From: Pseudomonas lalucatii
GTDB taxonomy: Bacteria; Pseudomonadota; Gammaproteobacteria; Pseudomonadales; Pseudomonadaceae
Assembly (NCBI RefSeq): GCF_018398425.1
Contig: NZ_JADPMV010000002.1
Span: 1,628,376-1,692,375, forward strand
DNA: 64,000 nucleotides
Direction of reading: 5' to 3'
Positions 55,756-64,000 of the stretch are shown in pieces. The position numbers and the translations under genes were made by a program. The notes beneath the pieces are model-generated. The model saw only the letters and a list, made by a program, of their open reading frames with translations. It was not told where the DNA came from and did not search any database. Every line of letters starts with the position of its first letter. Positions within the stretch are counted from its first letter, which is position 1.

Positions 55756-56720
55756 TGCGCGCCGGGCGCGACTGCCCGTTGGATTACCGCCTGCCGCGCG
55801 ATGCCTTCGCCGGCGAGGCGCTGTTCGACTGCGACAGCCTCTACGTGGTCGGCGGCCTGTACGGCAATCGCCAGGCCCTGGCCGCCGTGCAGCGCCTGCT
55901 GGCCGCCGAGTCGGGCGCGCGCGCCGTATTCAACGGCGATGCCCACTGGTTCGACCGCGATCCGGCGATCTTCCTGGCCGTGGAACAGGGCCTGGCCGGC
56001 CACCTGGCCCTGCGCGGCAACGTCGAGACCGAGCTGGGCCGCGGCGCGGACAGCGGCGCCGGTTGCGGCTGCGCCTACCCCATGAGCGTCGACGATGGCA
56101 CGGTGGCGCGTTCCAACGCCATCCAGGCCGAGCTGAACGAAACCGTGCGGAGGCTGCCGGGGCTGGCCGCGCGCCTGGCGGCGCGGCCAGCCTGCGCGCT
56201 GGTCAGCGTCGCGGGCCGGCCGGTGGCGATCAGCCACGGCGACGAGCGCTCCCTGGCCGGCTGGGCCTGCGCCCGCGAGGCCCTGGCCGAGGCGGCGCGC
56301 CGGCAAGCGCTGGACGCCTGGTTCGCCGCCAGCGGCGTGCGGGTCCTGGCCACCAGCCATACCTGCGCCGCCGCGGCCCTGAGCCTGGTCCACGGCGCGC
56401 TGATCAACAACGGCGCGGCCGGGCTGCCGAACTTCGCCGGCGGTCGCTACGGCCTGGTCAGCCGCATCGCCACCCGCCCCCATCCGGACGCCCTGTACCG
56501 CTGCCGGCGCGATGGCCTGTTTATCGAGGCCCTGGCGCTGCACTACGACCACCACGCCTTTCTCGCCGAGTTCGACCGCCAGTGGCCCGCGGGCAGCCCG
56601 GCGGCGCAGTCCTATCGCCCGCGCATTCTGGGCGCCGGGCTGGAGCCGCCGCAGGCGGCCCTGCTGGGCGGCTTCAGCCTGAACCACAGTCGCCGCGCAC
56701 TGGAGGCGCCGAACGGATGA
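55755..56720 (+). CDS. Metallophosphoesterase-like protein with altered metal motif
   Basis: A 321-residue protein with the order of calcineurin-like phosphoesterase motifs: VVGGLYGNRQAL (31-42, where active enzymes have D-x-H), NGDAHWFDRDP (60-70), LRGNVETE (86-93), ISHGDER and TSHTC. The first Asp and His are replaced by Gly33 and Tyr36, so the metal site may be incomplete or different. A GCGC cysteine pair lies at 103-106. Overlaps both neighbours (TGATG and ATGA). Role unknown; could act on a phosphorylated or nucleotide-linked intermediate of the arsS pathway, or be a binding protein. Confidence 0.7.
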   Translation: MRAGRDCPLDYRLPRDAFAGEALFDCDSLYVVGGLYGNRQALAAVQRLLAAESGARAVFNGDAHWFDRDPAIFLAVEQGLAGHLALRGNVETELGRGADSGAGCGCAYPMSVDDGTVARSNAIQAELNETVRRLPGLAARLAARPACALVSVAGRPVAISHGDERSLAGWACAREALAEAARRQALDAWFAASGVRVLATSHTCAAAALSLVHGALINNGAAGLPNFAGGRYGLVSRIATRPHPDALYRCRRDGLFIEALALHYDHHAFLAEFDRQWPAGSPAAQSYRPRILGAGLEPPQAALLGGFSLNHSRRALEAPNG

Positions 56721-58858
56721 ATCCTCGCAAACTCTTGCTGGTCGGCCTGATCCTCGCCCTGGTCGGCGCCTTCTTCGCCTTCGACCTCGGCCAGTACCTC
56801 GACCTGGAGGCGCTCAAGGCCCAGCAGGCGGCGCTGAACGCCCAGGTCGCGGGCAACCCCTGGCAGGCCGCCGGGCTGTTCTTCCTCGCCTACGTGGCGG
56901 TCACCGCCCTGTCGCTGCCCGGCGCGGCGCTGATGACCCTGCTGGCCGGCGCCCTGTTCGGCCTGCTCGAGGGCTTCGTCCTGGTGTCCTTCGCCTCCAC
57001 CCTGGGCGCGACCCTCGCCATGCTCAGCAGCCGCTTCGTGCTGCGCGACTGGGTGCAGGGGCACTTCGGCAAGCGCCTGGCCAGCATCGACGCGGGCATC
57101 GAGCGCGAGGGCGCCTTCTACCTGTTCGCCCTGCGCCTGGTGCCGATCTTCCCGTTCTTCCTGATCAACCTGGCCATGGGCCTGACCCGCCTGCCGCTGC
57201 GCACCTTCTGGTGGGTCAGCCAGGTCGGCATGCTGCCGGGCACCCTGGTCTACGTGAACGCCGGCCGCGAACTGGGCCAGCTCGAAGGCCTGGGCGGCAT
57301 CCTCTCGCCGGGGCTGCTCGGCGCCTTCGTCCTGCTCGGCCTGTTCCCGCTGCTGGCGCGCAAGCTGCTGGAGCTGCTCAAGGCGCGCCGGGTCTACGCC
57401 GGCTGGAAAAAACCCAAGCGTTTCCAGCGTAACCTGCTGGTGATCGGCGCCGGCGCCGGCGGCCTGGTCAGCGCCTATATCGCCGCGGCGGTGAAGGCCA
57501 GGGTCGGCCTGGTGGAGAAGCACCAGATGGGCGGCGACTGCCTGAACACCGGCTGCGTGCCGTCCAAGGCGCTGCTGCGTTCGGCCAAGCTGGCCCACGA
57601 GCTGCGCAAGGGCGAGGCCCTGGGCCTGCGCGGGGTGAGCGGCGAGGTGGACTTCGCCGCGGTGATGCAGCGGGTGCAGCGGGTCATCGCCGACATCGCC
57701 CCGCACGACTCGGTGGAGCGCTACACCAGCCTGGGCGTCGAGGTGATCCAGGGCGCGGCGCGCATCACCTCGCCCTGGACGGTCGAGGTGGGCGGCGAAA
57801 CCCTGAGCAGCCGCAACCTGATCATCGCCGCCGGCGCCCGTCCCCTGGTGCCGAAGATCCCCGGCCTGGAGCAGGTGCAGGCCTACACCTCGGACAATAT
57901 CTGGACCCTGCGCGAACGGCCGCGCTGGCTGCTGGTGCTGGGCGGCGGGCCGATCGGCTGCGAGCTGGCCCAGGCCTTCCAGCGCCTCGGCAGCCAGGTG
58001 ATCCAGGTGGAAATGGCCGAGCGCCTGCTGCCGCGCGAGGACGACGACGCCAGCGCTGCGCTGCTGGCCAGCCTGCGCGCCGACGGCGTCGACGTGCGCC
58101 TGCAGCACCAGGCCGAGCGCTTCGAGCTGGTCGACGGCGAGCAGCGCATGGTCGCCCGTCGCCTCGATACCGGCGAGCAGATGACCATCGCCTTCGACTG
58201 CCTGCTGCTGGCCCTCGGCCGGGTGGCCAACGTCAGCGGCTACGGGGTCGAGGAGCTGGACCTGAGGCTGCGCGCCAACGGCACCCTGAAGACCGACGAG
58301 TACCTGGCCACGCGCTTCCCCAACATCTACGCGGTGGGCGACGTCACCGGTCCCTACCAGTTCACCCATGTCGCCGCGCACCAGGCCTGGTACGCCGCGG
58401 TCAACGCGCTGTTCGCCCCCTTCAAGCGCTTCAAGGCCGACTACCGGGTGATTCCCTACTGCACCTTCACCGCGCCGGAAGTGGCGCGGGTCGGCCTGTC
58501 GGAGGGCGAGGCGCGGCAGCAGGGGGTGGCCTACGAGGTGACCCGCTACGGTATCGACGACCTCGACCGGGCCATCGCCGACGAGGTCGCCCATGGCTTC
58601 GTCAAGGTGCTCACCGCGCCGGGCAAGGACCGCATCCTCGGCGTCAGCATCGTCGGCGAGCAGGCCGGCGAGCTGCTGGCCGAGTACGTGCTGGCGATGA
58701 AGCACAACCTCGGCCTGAACAAGATCCTCGGCACCATCCACAGCTACCCGACCCTGGCCGAGGCCAACAAGTACGCCGCCGGCGAGTGGAAGCGCGGCCA
58801 CGCGCCCCAGGCCCTGCTGCGCTGGGTCGAGCGCTTCCACGGCTGGCGGCGCGGCTGA
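56717..58858 (+). CDS. TVP38/TMEM64 membrane domain fused to FAD pyridine-nucleotide disulfide reductase
   Basis: A 713-residue fusion. Residues 1-235 form a TVP38/TMEM64 (DedA-like) membrane domain (FFLAYVAVTALSLPGAALMTLLAGALFG, ALRLVPIFPFFLINLAMGLT); residues 237-713 form a disulfide reductase related to MerA and lipoamide dehydrogenase, with FAD motif VIGAGAGGLVSAYIAA, redox cysteines 275 and 280 in GGDCLNTGCVPSK, NAD motif VLGGGPIGCELAQAF and dimer domain ending AEANKYAAGEWKR. No N-terminal heavy-metal domain or vicinal C-terminal Cys pair of true mercuric reductase is present. Substrate unknown. Starts inside the previous stop. Confidence 0.9.
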   Translation: MNPRKLLLVGLILALVGAFFAFDLGQYLDLEALKAQQAALNAQVAGNPWQAAGLFFLAYVAVTALSLPGAALMTLLAGALFGLLEGFVLVSFASTLGATLAMLSSRFVLRDWVQGHFGKRLASIDAGIEREGAFYLFALRLVPIFPFFLINLAMGLTRLPLRTFWWVSQVGMLPGTLVYVNAGRELGQLEGLGGILSPGLLGAFVLLGLFPLLARKLLELLKARRVYAGWKKPKRFQRNLLVIGAGAGGLVSAYIAAAVKARVGLVEKHQMGGDCLNTGCVPSKALLRSAKLAHELRKGEALGLRGVSGEVDFAAVMQRVQRVIADIAPHDSVERYTSLGVEVIQGAARITSPWTVEVGGETLSSRNLIIAAGARPLVPKIPGLEQVQAYTSDNIWTLRERPRWLLVLGGGPIGCELAQAFQRLGSQVIQVEMAERLLPREDDDASAALLASLRADGVDVRLQHQAERFELVDGEQRMVARRLDTGEQMTIAFDCLLLALGRVANVSGYGVEELDLRLRANGTLKTDEYLATRFPNIYAVGDVTGPYQFTHVAAHQAWYAAVNALFAPFKRFKADYRVIPYCTFTAPEVARVGLSEGEARQQGVAYEVTRYGIDDLDRAIADEVAHGFVKVLTAPGKDRILGVSIVGEQAGELLAEYVLAMKHNLGLNKILGTIHSYPTLAEANKYAAGEWKRGHAPQALLRWVERFHGWRRG

Positions 58859-59583
58859 TGCGCGCCCTGCTGCTCGCCTGGCTGACGCTGCTGGCGCCCA
58901 TGGCCCTGGCGGCCGGCCCGGACAACGCCCTGACCCCCTGGACGGCCGGGCCGCCCGGCGGCGAGTGGTCGGCGCCCTGGCGCGTCGCCGACATCCCCAA
59001 GCTCCAGGCGCCGACCCGCAGCCTGGTCGAGCGGGACGGTCGCCTGGCGCTGCGCATCCGGGCCGACGCCGCCGCCGGCGGCCTGCTGCACCCGCTGGAT
59101 CTGCCCGGCGACCGCCCCTGGCAACTGAGCTGGCAGTGGCGCAGCGAGGGGCGCCTGCAGCAGGCGCGCTTCGCCACCCGCGAGGGCGACGACTACGCCG
59201 CGCGGGTCTATGTGCTGCTCGACTACCCGCTGGACAGCCTGCCGTTCCTGACCCGGCAGAAGCTGCGCCTGGCCCGCACCTTCTACGACCCCGGCCTGCC
59301 GGCGGCGACCCTCAGCTACGTCTGGGACAACCGCCGGGCGCCGGGCAGTCATGCCCGCAGCGCCTACACCGAACAGGCCGAGATGCGCGTACTGCGTGGC
59401 CCCGAGGCGCCGCTGGGGCAGTGGCTGGAGGAGGCCCGCGACCTGCGTGCGGACGCCATCGCCGCCTTCGGCAGCCCGCCGTCGCGGATCATCGGCGTGG
59501 TGTTCGCCGCCGACAGCGACAACACCGGCGAACGGGTGGAAAGCTATTTCGCCGCCCCCCGCCTGCAGGCCGTCGCCCCCTGA
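58858..59583 (+). CDS. Exported DUF3047 protein
   Basis: A 241-residue protein with signal peptide (MRALLLAWLTLLAPMALA). It matches DUF3047: LSWQWRSEGRLQQARFATREGDDYAARVYVLLDY, TLSYVWDNRRAPGSHARSAYT, and RIIGVVFAADSDNTGERVESYF. The function is unknown; the family is exported and probably periplasmic. ATG overlaps the preceding TGA by one base, which ties it to the fusion reductase. 71 bp separate it from the next gene. Confidence 0.83.
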   Translation: MRALLLAWLTLLAPMALAAGPDNALTPWTAGPPGGEWSAPWRVADIPKLQAPTRSLVERDGRLALRIRADAAAGGLLHPLDLPGDRPWQLSWQWRSEGRLQQARFATREGDDYAARVYVLLDYPLDSLPFLTRQKLRLARTFYDPGLPAATLSYVWDNRRAPGSHARSAYTEQAEMRVLRGPEAPLGQWLEEARDLRADAIAAFGSPPSRIIGVVFAADSDNTGERVESYFAAPRLQAVAP

Positions 59584-59654
59584 ATAGCCCTTGCAGGCCG
59601 GCCCGCGCTGCCGCCATCCTCTGCGCCTGGCCAGCCGTGAAGAGCCGTTAGTCC

Positions 59655-60737
59655 ATGAACCATTACGATCTGATCCTGCTCGGCGCCGGCCACGCCCACC
59701 TCGGCGTGCTGCGTCGCTGGGCCCTGGTCGAGCGGCCGCCGGGACGCATCGCCCTGCTCAGCGCCGGCGACCGGGCCTGGTACTCGGGCATGCTGCCGGG
59801 CCTGCTGGCCGGACGCTTCGCCCCGGCGGACTGCAGCATCGAACTGGCGGCGCTGTGCCGCGCGGCCAAGGTCGAGCTGATCGTCGCGTCGGCCCAGGGC
59901 CTGGATGCGGCGCAGCGTCAGGTGCAGCTCGCGGATGGGCGGGCGCTGGCCGCGCGCTGGCTGTCGCTGAACCTCGGCGCCGCGGTCGCCTGCCCGCCGC
60001 AGCGCGGCGCGGCCATGCAGCTGCTGGCGGTCAAGCCCTTCGCCGAATTCCTCGCCGGCTGGCACGCCTGGCAGGCCGAGCCGCAGCCGCAGCCGCTGGC
60101 GATCCTCGGCGGCGGCGCGGCCGGGGTCGAGCTGGCCCTGGCCCTGGCCGACCAGGTGCCCGAGCTGTCGCTGTTCTGCGCCGGCCAGCTGCTCGACGGG
60201 CATAACGCCGGCCTGCACCTGCGCGCCTGGGGCCATCTGCGCCGACGCAGGGTGCGGGTGCGCGAGCACTGCCCGATCGACCTGATCGACGGCGAGCGCC
60301 TGCTCAGCGGCGAGGAGCCGGTCTGGCGCGGCAGCCGCCTGCTGCTGGCCAGCGGTGCGCGGGCGCTGCCCTGGCTGGCCGAGAGCGGCCTGGCGTGCGA
60401 TGCGCACGGCTTCGTGCAGATCGGCGCGACCCTGCAGAGCGCGTCCCACCCGGCGGTCTTCGCCGTCGGCGACTGCGCCAGCCTGCCCGGCGCCCGCCGC
60501 AGCGGGGTCTACGCGGTGCGCCAGGGGCCGGTGCTGGCGGCCAATCTCGCGGCGGTACTGCGCGGCCAGGCGTTGCGCCGCTACCGGCCGCAGCGCCACA
60601 GCCTGGCGCTGCTGGCCACCGGCGACGGCGGTGCGCTGATGGGCTGGCGCCAGTGGAGCGCCGACGGCCAGCTGTGCGGGCGCTGGAAGGACTACCTCGA
60701 CCAGAGCTTCATCCGCCGCCACAGCCTTCCGGGCTGA
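59655..60737 (+). CDS. SelD-type FAD/NAD(P)-binding oxidoreductase
   Basis: A 360-residue flavoprotein. FAD motif [19 protein letters not shown] at residues 7-25 is the version found in the flavin domain fused to some SelD (selenophosphate synthetase) proteins and in free homologues; [18 protein letters not shown] binds NAD(P)H and [25 protein letters not shown] is the C-terminal FAD block. No CxxC active site is seen. Reaction unknown; NADH dehydrogenase-like or quinone-directed activity is possible. Last gene of the arsS-led cluster. Confidence 0.83.
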   Translation: MNHYDLILLGAGHAHLGVLRRWALVERPPGRIALLSAGDRAWYSGMLPGLLAGRFAPADCSIELAALCRAAKVELIVASAQGLDAAQRQVQLADGRALAARWLSLNLGAAVACPPQRGAAMQLLAVKPFAEFLAGWHAWQAEPQPQPLAILGGGAAGVELALALADQVPELSLFCAGQLLDGHNAGLHLRAWGHLRRRRVRVREHCPIDLIDGERLLSGEEPVWRGSRLLLASGARALPWLAESGLACDAHGFVQIGATLQSASHPAVFAVGDCASLPGARRSGVYAVRQGPVLAANLAAVLRGQALRRYRPQRHSLALLATGDGGALMGWRQWSADGQLCGRWKDYLDQSFIRRHSLPG

Positions 60738-60841
60738 GGTCGTTCGACCAAAGTGCCATGGCCGGGCGTGGCCGCTCGTGCTCGAATCCAAGAGCGTGGG
60801 CGCCGTCCGCCACCGCCAGAACAATAATCACGGGATTCGCC

Positions 60842-62430
60842 ATGAGCTCTGCCTTCACTCGCCACCCGCGGGCCTGCCTGCTGCACGCCCTCTGCCTGGC
60901 CGCGTCGCTGCTGGTCGCCGCGCGGCTGCAGCTGTCGCCCTACGCCGCCGTGCCGCTGCTCCTGCTGGCCGGCCTGTGGCCCTGGCTGGGGCCTGGCGCC
61001 CCGCTCCGGGTTCCGCCGCCACGGCGGGCGAGGCGCCCGGCGGTTTCGCCGAGCTGAGCCGGACGCTGTCCCGCCACACCTGCCACAACGCCCTGTCCGC
61101 CGCCCAGGTGGCCCACGCGGTGCAGCAGCTGGCGGGCAAGCTGCAGTCCCAGCTCGGCGCCATCGACCAGGTCAGCCAGGGCGCCGAGGCCATCACCGAC
61201 ACCGAGCAGGACAGCGCGCGGCGCGCCGAGCAGACCCTGGCGGCGGCGCAGACCGTGCGCCAGAGCAGCGCCAGCGGCCAGCAGGAAGTGCAGCAGGCGA
61301 TAGCACGCATGCAGCAGCTCAGCGCCCAGACCGCCGCCAGCCGCGAGCTGATCGACGGCCTGGGGGCGCGCACCGAGCAGATCGAGCAGGTCACCCAGGT
61401 GATCCAGTCCATCGCCAGCCAGACCAACCTGCTGGCGCTCAACGCGGCCATCGAGGCGGCTCGCGCCGGCGAGCAGGGCCGCGGTTTCGCGGTGGTCGCC
61501 GACGAGGTGCGCAACCTCGCCGCGCGCACCGCCAGCGCCACCGAGGAGGTCGGCCAGATGGTCGCCGACATCCGCCAGCAGAGCGCCGCGGTGGTCAGTC
61601 ATATCCAGCGTCAGGCCGACGAACTGGAACAGGCCGCGCGCCAGGTCGAGCAGACCGGCGCGCAGCTGCACGGCATCGCCGAGCTGGCCCTGGACGTGGA
61701 GCGCCAGGTGGCGCAGATCAGCGCCGGCACGGCGAACAACCACGAACGCCTGGCCAGCCTGTTCGTCGCGGTGGAGCAGCTGCGCGGCGACGTGCGCGCC
61801 AGCGAGGGCCAGACCCGTCAGCTCGGCGGCGCGGCCGAGCAACTGGTCGGCCAGGCCGAGGCGGTCAGCGAGCAACTCGCCGCGGTCGGCCTGGACGACT
61901 ACCACCAGCGCATCTACGACCTCGCCCGCGAGGGTGCGGCGGCCATCGCCGCGCGCTTCGAGGCGGACATCCAGGCCGGGCGCATCGCCCTGGCCGACCT
62001 GTTCGACCGCCAGTACCAGGCGATCGCCGGCAGCTTCCCGGCCAAGTACAAGACCCGTTTCGACGGCTACGCCGACCAGGTCCTGCCGGCCATCCAGGAG
62101 CCCCTGCTGGCCCGCCACGAGGGGCTGGTGTTCGCCATCGCCAGCACCCCGGAAGGCTACGTGCCGACCCACAACAACGCCTTCAACCATCCGCCGACCG
62201 GCGACCGCGCCGTGGACACCGCGCGCAGCCGCAGCAAGCGCCTGTTCGACGACCGCACCGGCAGCCGCTGCGGCAGTCACCAGCAGGCGCTGCTGCTGCA
62301 GACCTATATGCGCGATACCGGCGAGCTGATGCACGACCTGTCGGTGCCGATCCGCGTCCAGGGCCGCCACTGGGGCGGCCTGCGCCTGGGTTACAAGCCG
62401 GAGCCCCGGGGCGCGGTCACGCAGGGCTAA
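60842..62430 (+). pseudogene. Methyl-accepting chemotaxis protein with apparent frameshift near residue 55
   Basis: The ATG at 60,842 gives a membrane N-terminus ([20 protein letters not shown], then [29 protein letters not shown]) that stops at 61,057. The receptor itself ([20 protein letters not shown], the signalling hairpin [43 protein letters not shown] in two halves, and a C-terminal sensor-like domain ending [16 protein letters not shown]) lies in another frame. Joining needs a one-base gain between about 60,985 and 61,045, a run of G/C. Without it translation would have to start internally and lose the membrane anchor. Sequencing error or true mutation cannot be separated here. Confidence 0.75.
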
Positions 62431-62795
62431 TGTTTAGCCGGGGCGCAACCGAGCGTGTGAACAATCGGATTTAACCGGCGCCGAGCGCCGTGCGAGCCTG
62501 CTGTCCATGAACTCGCCAGACCGTCGATGCGCCCCGTCCCGCCATTGCCCGACCCCAGGGCTCGGCGGCGCGCTCGGGGTCGACGGCCGCAACTCCCGTC
62601 TACCGGAAATCCTCGCCTTCTGGGCGCTGTGGCATTGCCGCCACGCGCGCCCGCCGGATGCTCCTCTCGGCTATATCTGAATAGGCCGGTCGCAAGCCGT
62701 TGCGACCCTTTCCATCAGTAGCCTGCCGCCTGCTGCCGCGCCCGCGCCGCAGTAGCGCCGGCACAGCGCGCCGTGTCGGCGCTAACGAGAGCCCC
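62431..62795. promoter_or_regulatory. Upstream region of the gamma-glutamylputrescine synthetase-like gene
   Basis: 365 bases without a supported gene. GGTCGCAA-GCCG-TTGCGACC at 62,688-62,707 is a perfect 8-bp-arm palindrome about 90 bp before the start codon; it is either an operator or a weak terminator. A 57-codon open frame from 62,507 was noted but is not supported. Confidence 0.45.
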
Positions 62796-64000
62796 ATGTC
62801 ATTCGCCTCCCTGCAGGACGCCCAAGATTTCCTGGCGCACAACCCCGATATCGAACTGGTCGAGCTGTTCATCCTCGACGGCAACGGCGTGCCGCGCGGC
62901 AAGCTGTTGCACCGCGACGAGCTGCTCGCCGTGTACCAGAGCGGCCGGCCGCTGCCCAGCACCATCCTCGGCCTGAGCATCAACGGCGACGACGTGGAGG
63001 ACTCCGGGCTGGTCTGGGAGGTCGGCGACATCGACTGCCGTGCCTATCCGCTGCCCGGCAGCCTGGTGCGCCTGCCCTGGCGGCGCATCCCCACCGCGGC
63101 CGTGCAGGTCAGCATGCACCCGCAGCAGGGCCTGCCGGCCACGGTCGCCGACCCCCGGCATGTGCTGGTGCGGGTGATCGAGCAACTCCAGGCCGAGGGC
63201 TTTCACCCGGTGATGGCCTGCGAGCTGGAGTTCTACCTGCTCGACCAGCGCCGCGATGGCGAGGGCCGGCCGCAGCCGGCGCGGGACGCCGACGGCGGCC
63301 GTCCGCGCAGCACCCAGGTCTACGGCCTGCGCGAACTGGAGCAGCTCGAACCCTTCCTCAAGGACCTCTATGCCGCCTGCCAGGCCCAGGGCATCCCGGC
63401 GCGCACGGCGATTTCCGAGTACGCCCCGGGCCAGGTGGAAATCACCCTGGAGCACGGCGACGCGCTGGCGGCCATGGACCAGGCGGTGCGCTACAAGCGC
63501 CTGGTCAAGGGCGTGGCCAACAGCCACGGGATGCAGGCCTGCTTCATGGCCAAGCCCTTCGACCACCTGGCCGGCACCGGCATGCACATGCATGTCAGCC
63601 TGGCCGACGCGGCCGGACGCAACCTGCTGGCCGGTGAGCCGAATGACCTCGAGGGGCCGGCCGGCAGCCTGCTCAAGCAGGCCCTGGGTGGCCTGCTCGC
63701 CAGCCTCCTCGATTCCCTGCTGCTGTTCTGCCCCAACGCCAACTCCTACCGGCGCTTCCAGGCCAACAGCTACGCGCCGCTGGCGCCGACCTGGGGCATC
63801 GACAACCGCACCGTGAGCCTGCGGGTGCCGGGCGGGCCGGCCGCCAGCCGGCATATCGAGCACCGCATCTGCGGCGCCGACGCCAACCCCTACCTGGCCG
63901 CGGCGGCGATCCTCGCCGCCATCCACCGCGGCATCCGCGAGCGCCTCGACCCCGGCGCGCCCATCGAGGGCAACGGCTACGCCCAGGCCAAGGAGCTGCT
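62796..64000 (+). CDS. puuA: Gamma-glutamylputrescine synthetase-like glutamine synthetase, 3' truncated by window
   Basis: At least 401 residues of a class I glutamine synthetase homologue of the polyamine-catabolic (PuuA/PauA/SpuI) type, which ligates glutamate to putrescine or other polyamines. N-terminus ELVELFILDGNGVPRGKLLHRDEL, metal/substrate motifs CELEFYLLDQ, AISEYAPGQVEITLEHGD, HLAGTGMHMHVSL, and ANSYRRFQANSYAPLAPTWGIDNRTVSLRVPGG. In Pseudomonas several such paralogues exist with different polyamine preferences, so the exact substrate is open. The gene continues past the window edge. The GABA enzymes GabT/GabD about 11 kb away would use its downstream product. Confidence 0.85.
   Translation, partial: MSFASLQDAQDFLAHNPDIELVELFILDGNGVPRGKLLHRDELLAVYQSGRPLPSTILGLSINGDDVEDSGLVWEVGDIDCRAYPLPGSLVRLPWRRIPTAAVQVSMHPQQGLPATVADPRHVLVRVIEQLQAEGFHPVMACELEFYLLDQRRDGEGRPQPARDADGGRPRSTQVYGLRELEQLEPFLKDLYAACQAQGIPARTAISEYAPGQVEITLEHGDALAAMDQAVRYKRLVKGVANSHGMQACFMAKPFDHLAGTGMHMHVSLADAAGRNLLAGEPNDLEGPAGSLLKQALGGLLASLLDSLLLFCPNANSYRRFQANSYAPLAPTWGIDNRTVSLRVPGGPAASRHIEHRICGADANPYLAAAAILAAIHRGIRERLDPGAPIEGNGYAQAKEL

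Noticed and set aside
56717..58858. Mercuric reductase MerA
   Set aside because: The disulfide reductase part lacks the N-terminal metal-binding domain and the C-terminal vicinal cysteines, and no other mer genes are near.
62507..62680. 57-codon open frame beginning MNSPDRRCAPSRHCP
   Set aside because: No ribosome binding site, no recognisable pattern, and codon use is not gene-like.

Overview
The window is one contiguous piece of a high-GC gammaproteobacterial chromosome, most likely a Pseudomonas. The evidence is the recC-recB-recD order, the split three-gene transhydrogenase (pntAA-pntAB-pntB), the gcdR/gcdHG glutarate locus, the divergent fhp/fhpR pair, an OprD-family porin, paired DUF2388 and DUF1127 genes, and the dispersed repeat that reads WVERSDTH in translation. 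Most of the window has very GC-rich, G/C-ending codons typical of core genome.

Layout. 1-6.5 kb: end of an M16 peptidase-like gene, rsmD, a YheT-type hydrolase, an ECF sigma factor with a zinc-type anti-sigma partner, a Na/phosphate cotransporter and a HAD dehalogenase. 6.6-15.3 kb: recCBD. 15.4-21.1 kb: a periplasmic binding protein, an AEC permease, a GFA protein and a run of small or envelope genes (DUF4105, two DUF2388, two DUF1127). 21.5-24.4 kb: proton-translocating transhydrogenase. 25-28.6 kb: glutarate/glutaryl-CoA catabolism. 28.6-31.5 kb: nitric oxide detoxification, with a sigma-54 promoter and three GT-N7-AC activator sites visible. 31.6-34.4 kb: arsR-gap-arsJ arsenate export by way of 1-arseno-3-phosphoglycerate.

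34,428-49,474 is a roughly 15 kb genomic island of visibly lower GC, bounded by a 32-bp direct repeat (one mismatch) of the 3' end of tRNA-Arg(CCG). It carries an OprD porin, a DUF1537 sugar-acid kinase, a RuBisCO-like protein (RLP), a FadR-type GntR regulator, an ApnO-like dehydrogenase, a complete TRAP transporter, and pyruvate kinase, enolase and phosphoglycerate mutase. Read together this is a self-contained route: an acid such as D-apionate enters through porin and TRAP system, is oxidised and isomerised (ApnO), phosphorylated (OiaK), cleaved by the RLP to 3-phosphoglycerate plus glycolate, and the 3-phosphoglycerate is taken to pyruvate by GpmI, Eno and Pyk, all encoded on the island. 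A near-identical 21-bp motif upstream of both divergent operons is the likely operator of the GntR protein. The bundling of an RLP pathway with its own lower-glycolysis enzymes is the most interesting system here.

49.5-52.8 kb: gabD-gabT. 53.4-60.7 kb: a tightly packed, mostly overlapping operon of the radical-SAM protein ArsS, a sodium:solute symporter, a degenerate metallophosphoesterase, a TVP38/TMEM64-flavin disulfide reductase fusion, a DUF3047 protein and a SelD-type flavoprotein; it looks like a metabolic or arsenic-related unit of unknown overall function. 60.8-62.4 kb: a chemoreceptor gene that appears frameshifted. 62.8 kb to the end: the start of a gamma-glutamylputrescine synthetase-like gene, cut by the window edge.
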